Assembly (NCBI GenBank): GCA_965200035.1
Contig: OZ241334.1
Location: 2,728,001 to 2,792,000 of the forward strand
Length of the DNA: 64,000 nucleotides
Direction of reading: 5' to 3'
DNA from: UBA1952 sp965200035
GTDB taxonomy: Bacteria; Bacteroidota; Bacteroidia; Chitinophagales; Chitinophagaceae
Under the pieces are notes generated by a model, which saw only the letters and a program-made list of their open reading frames with translations, did not search any database and had not been told where the DNA came from. Numbering within the stretch: the first letter of the stretch is position 1; the number at the start of each line of letters is the position of its first letter. The position numbers were made by a program, and so were the translations under genes. Shown here one piece after another: positions 62,913 through 64,000 of this stretch.

Positions 62913-64000
62913 TTGCGGCCAGCGTTCGTCTTTCTGTTTCTTACTGTACTGCTATCAGGCTTCCTGGCATTCCATGCGGATGCCCAAGAAGCTGAGCAGG
63001 TATATGTCAAAGGCCGGCGGTATCTGGATTTGAATATTCATGCGATTGACAAGTATGCAGCGAGACTTGAACGGACACAAAAGAACCTGTTGGGTAAGCT
63101 GAAACGAAAGGAACAGCGGCTGGAAAAACGGTTTTTACGAAAGGACTCTGTGCTCTATGCAAGGTATAAAGCAAGCAATACCATCAGCTATGATTCTATC
63201 TCAAAGCTGGCTGCTACGCCTCCCGATAGCGCTACGCTTGCCGCCCGGCTTTTCCACAGCGGCAATAAGACCATTGATACCCTGAAGCGGGTGTATGGCT
63301 TTGTGCAGTCCAAAGCATCTTCACTCACCTCAGCGGCAGGCAGTACAGCAGGCGCCGCAGGCTTGGAAGGGTACAGCGGCCAGCTGAGCAGTCTGCAGGG
63401 CCGCCTTTCCTACGATCAGTACCTCAGCGAGCTAACTAACCAGCGAACTACAAATCTGGAAAGCATCGCAGGCAATGACCCCACCGTCACCGGGATGCAG
63501 AAGCAGCTCTACTATGCGAAGAGCAAAATAGCGGAGTGGAAGAAGATCGCCGATGAGCCCACGAAAGCCGAAGAGCTGGCGCTGGAATACCTGCAGGGCA
63601 CCAAAGGCTTCAGCCTGAACAATATCGCAGAAGGCGGCGTGGGCAGCGGCGCTACCACAGGCAGTGGCGGCCTGAATGCCGATGATTTAGAAAAACTAGG
63701 CTACCAGACCAAAAGACAGGTGATGGCAGGACTGCAGCAGAAGTATGGCAGCAGCCTGGGCAGTATGCAGACGAACCTGACCAAAGAAGTGAGCGACTGG
63801 CAGGACAAAGCTCAAAGCCTGTCTGCTCAGGTAAAGGAAACGAAGCAGAGCCTGCAGGGGTTGCGGCATACAGAAAAGCCGAAGTTCAGGATCAACCCGA
63901 TGCGCGGGCTGCCCTTCTGGAAAAGAATAGAGAAGCAGTATGGGTTCAATACGACAAGAGCTGCTGCCAATCCCGACGGCTCACCCCGTCCGGCGATGCT
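62913..64000 (+). CDS. Secreted coiled-coil protein, partial at right edge
   Basis: The frame is open from a TTG at 62913 to the window end (362 codons). The TTG start gives a good signal peptide (RPAFVFLFLTVLLSGFLAFH, then ADAQ). No ATG or GTG start lies closer in frame; in-frame sense codons extend upstream of the TTG. The mature part has long charged helices (YAARLERTQKNLLGKLKRKE) and an Ala/Gly/Ser-rich linker, so it is mostly coiled coil. After a Trp-containing patch (MRGLPFWKRIEKQYGFNTTR) it runs off. I do not recognise the family. The G+C-richer sequence differs from the AT-rich leader region before it. Confidence 0.7.
   Translation, partial: MRPAFVFLFLTVLLSGFLAFHADAQEAEQVYVKGRRYLDLNIHAIDKYAARLERTQKNLLGKLKRKEQRLEKRFLRKDSVLYARYKASNTISYDSISKLAATPPDSATLAARLFHSGNKTIDTLKRVYGFVQSKASSLTSAAGSTAGAAGLEGYSGQLSSLQGRLSYDQYLSELTNQRTTNLESIAGNDPTVTGMQKQLYYAKSKIAEWKKIADEPTKAEELALEYLQGTKGFSLNNIAEGGVGSGATTGSGGLNADDLEKLGYQTKRQVMAGLQQKYGSSLGSMQTNLTKEVSDWQDKAQSLSAQVKETKQSLQGLRHTEKPKFRINPMRGLPFWKRIEKQYGFNTTRAAANPDGSPRPAM

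Overview
The window comes from a Bacteroidota chromosome, most likely order Sphingobacteriales or Chitinophagales (inference). The grounds are a SusC/SusD pair with an ECF sigma/FecR regulator, LytTR two-component systems, a Bacteroides-type conjugative element (TraE, TraM, TraN, RteC), TIGR04149-type GG-leader peptides, and a promoter of the form TTTG-N20-TAnnTTTG. No intact tRNA, rRNA or CRISPR array was seen.

Layout. 1-2.7 kb: a MarR regulator and a rifampicin-phosphotransferase-like enzyme cut by the left edge. 2.9-12.4 kb: a TPR sensor kinase and LytTR regulator, then a divergent secreted-peptide locus with a C39-like/VKOR/thioredoxin oxidase, four cysteine-rich GG-leader peptides, a C39-peptidase ABC exporter and an HlyD-type adaptor. 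12.8-17.7 kb: cytochrome b plus molybdopterin oxidoreductase, Crp regulator, lactonase-like lipoprotein, a methionine-rich protein and a DUF1223 protein. 18.0-29.6 kb: an island of about 11 kb between two diverged 213-bp direct repeats that start with a tRNA-3'-end-like sequence. It holds decayed genes and three AraC-controlled oxidoreductase modules, one with a TetX-like monooxygenase. 29.7-46.4 kb: a defective conjugative element. An IS5-family insertion joins a truncated TraM to the end of a methylase/helicase gene, and the TraF-TraL block is absent. Small secreted or cytosolic unknowns and RteC follow. 48.3-57.2 kb: ECF sigma, FecR, SusC, SusD, TlpA-like protein, DUF6520 protein and MauE-like protein.

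57.5-62.4 kb is the best candidate for something undescribed: a class I lanthipeptide locus. It has a 51-residue Thr-rich precursor ending in a Cys-Thr-Cys motif, a LytS/LytTR two-component pair whose kinase carries a one-base frameshift, and a full-length LanB dehydratase whose start codon lies in a 12-bp hairpin. No LanC cyclase or dedicated exporter lies in the window. A 108-bp long inverted repeat and an unrecognised secreted coiled-coil protein finish the window.

Together the window holds two unrelated ribosomal-peptide systems, one oxidative and exported through C39 processing and one dehydrative, each next to a LytS/LytTR pair. It also has two putative antibiotic-inactivating enzymes (Rph-like, TetX-like) and clear traces of element decay. 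All functions are read from motifs and remembered family features; no database search was run.
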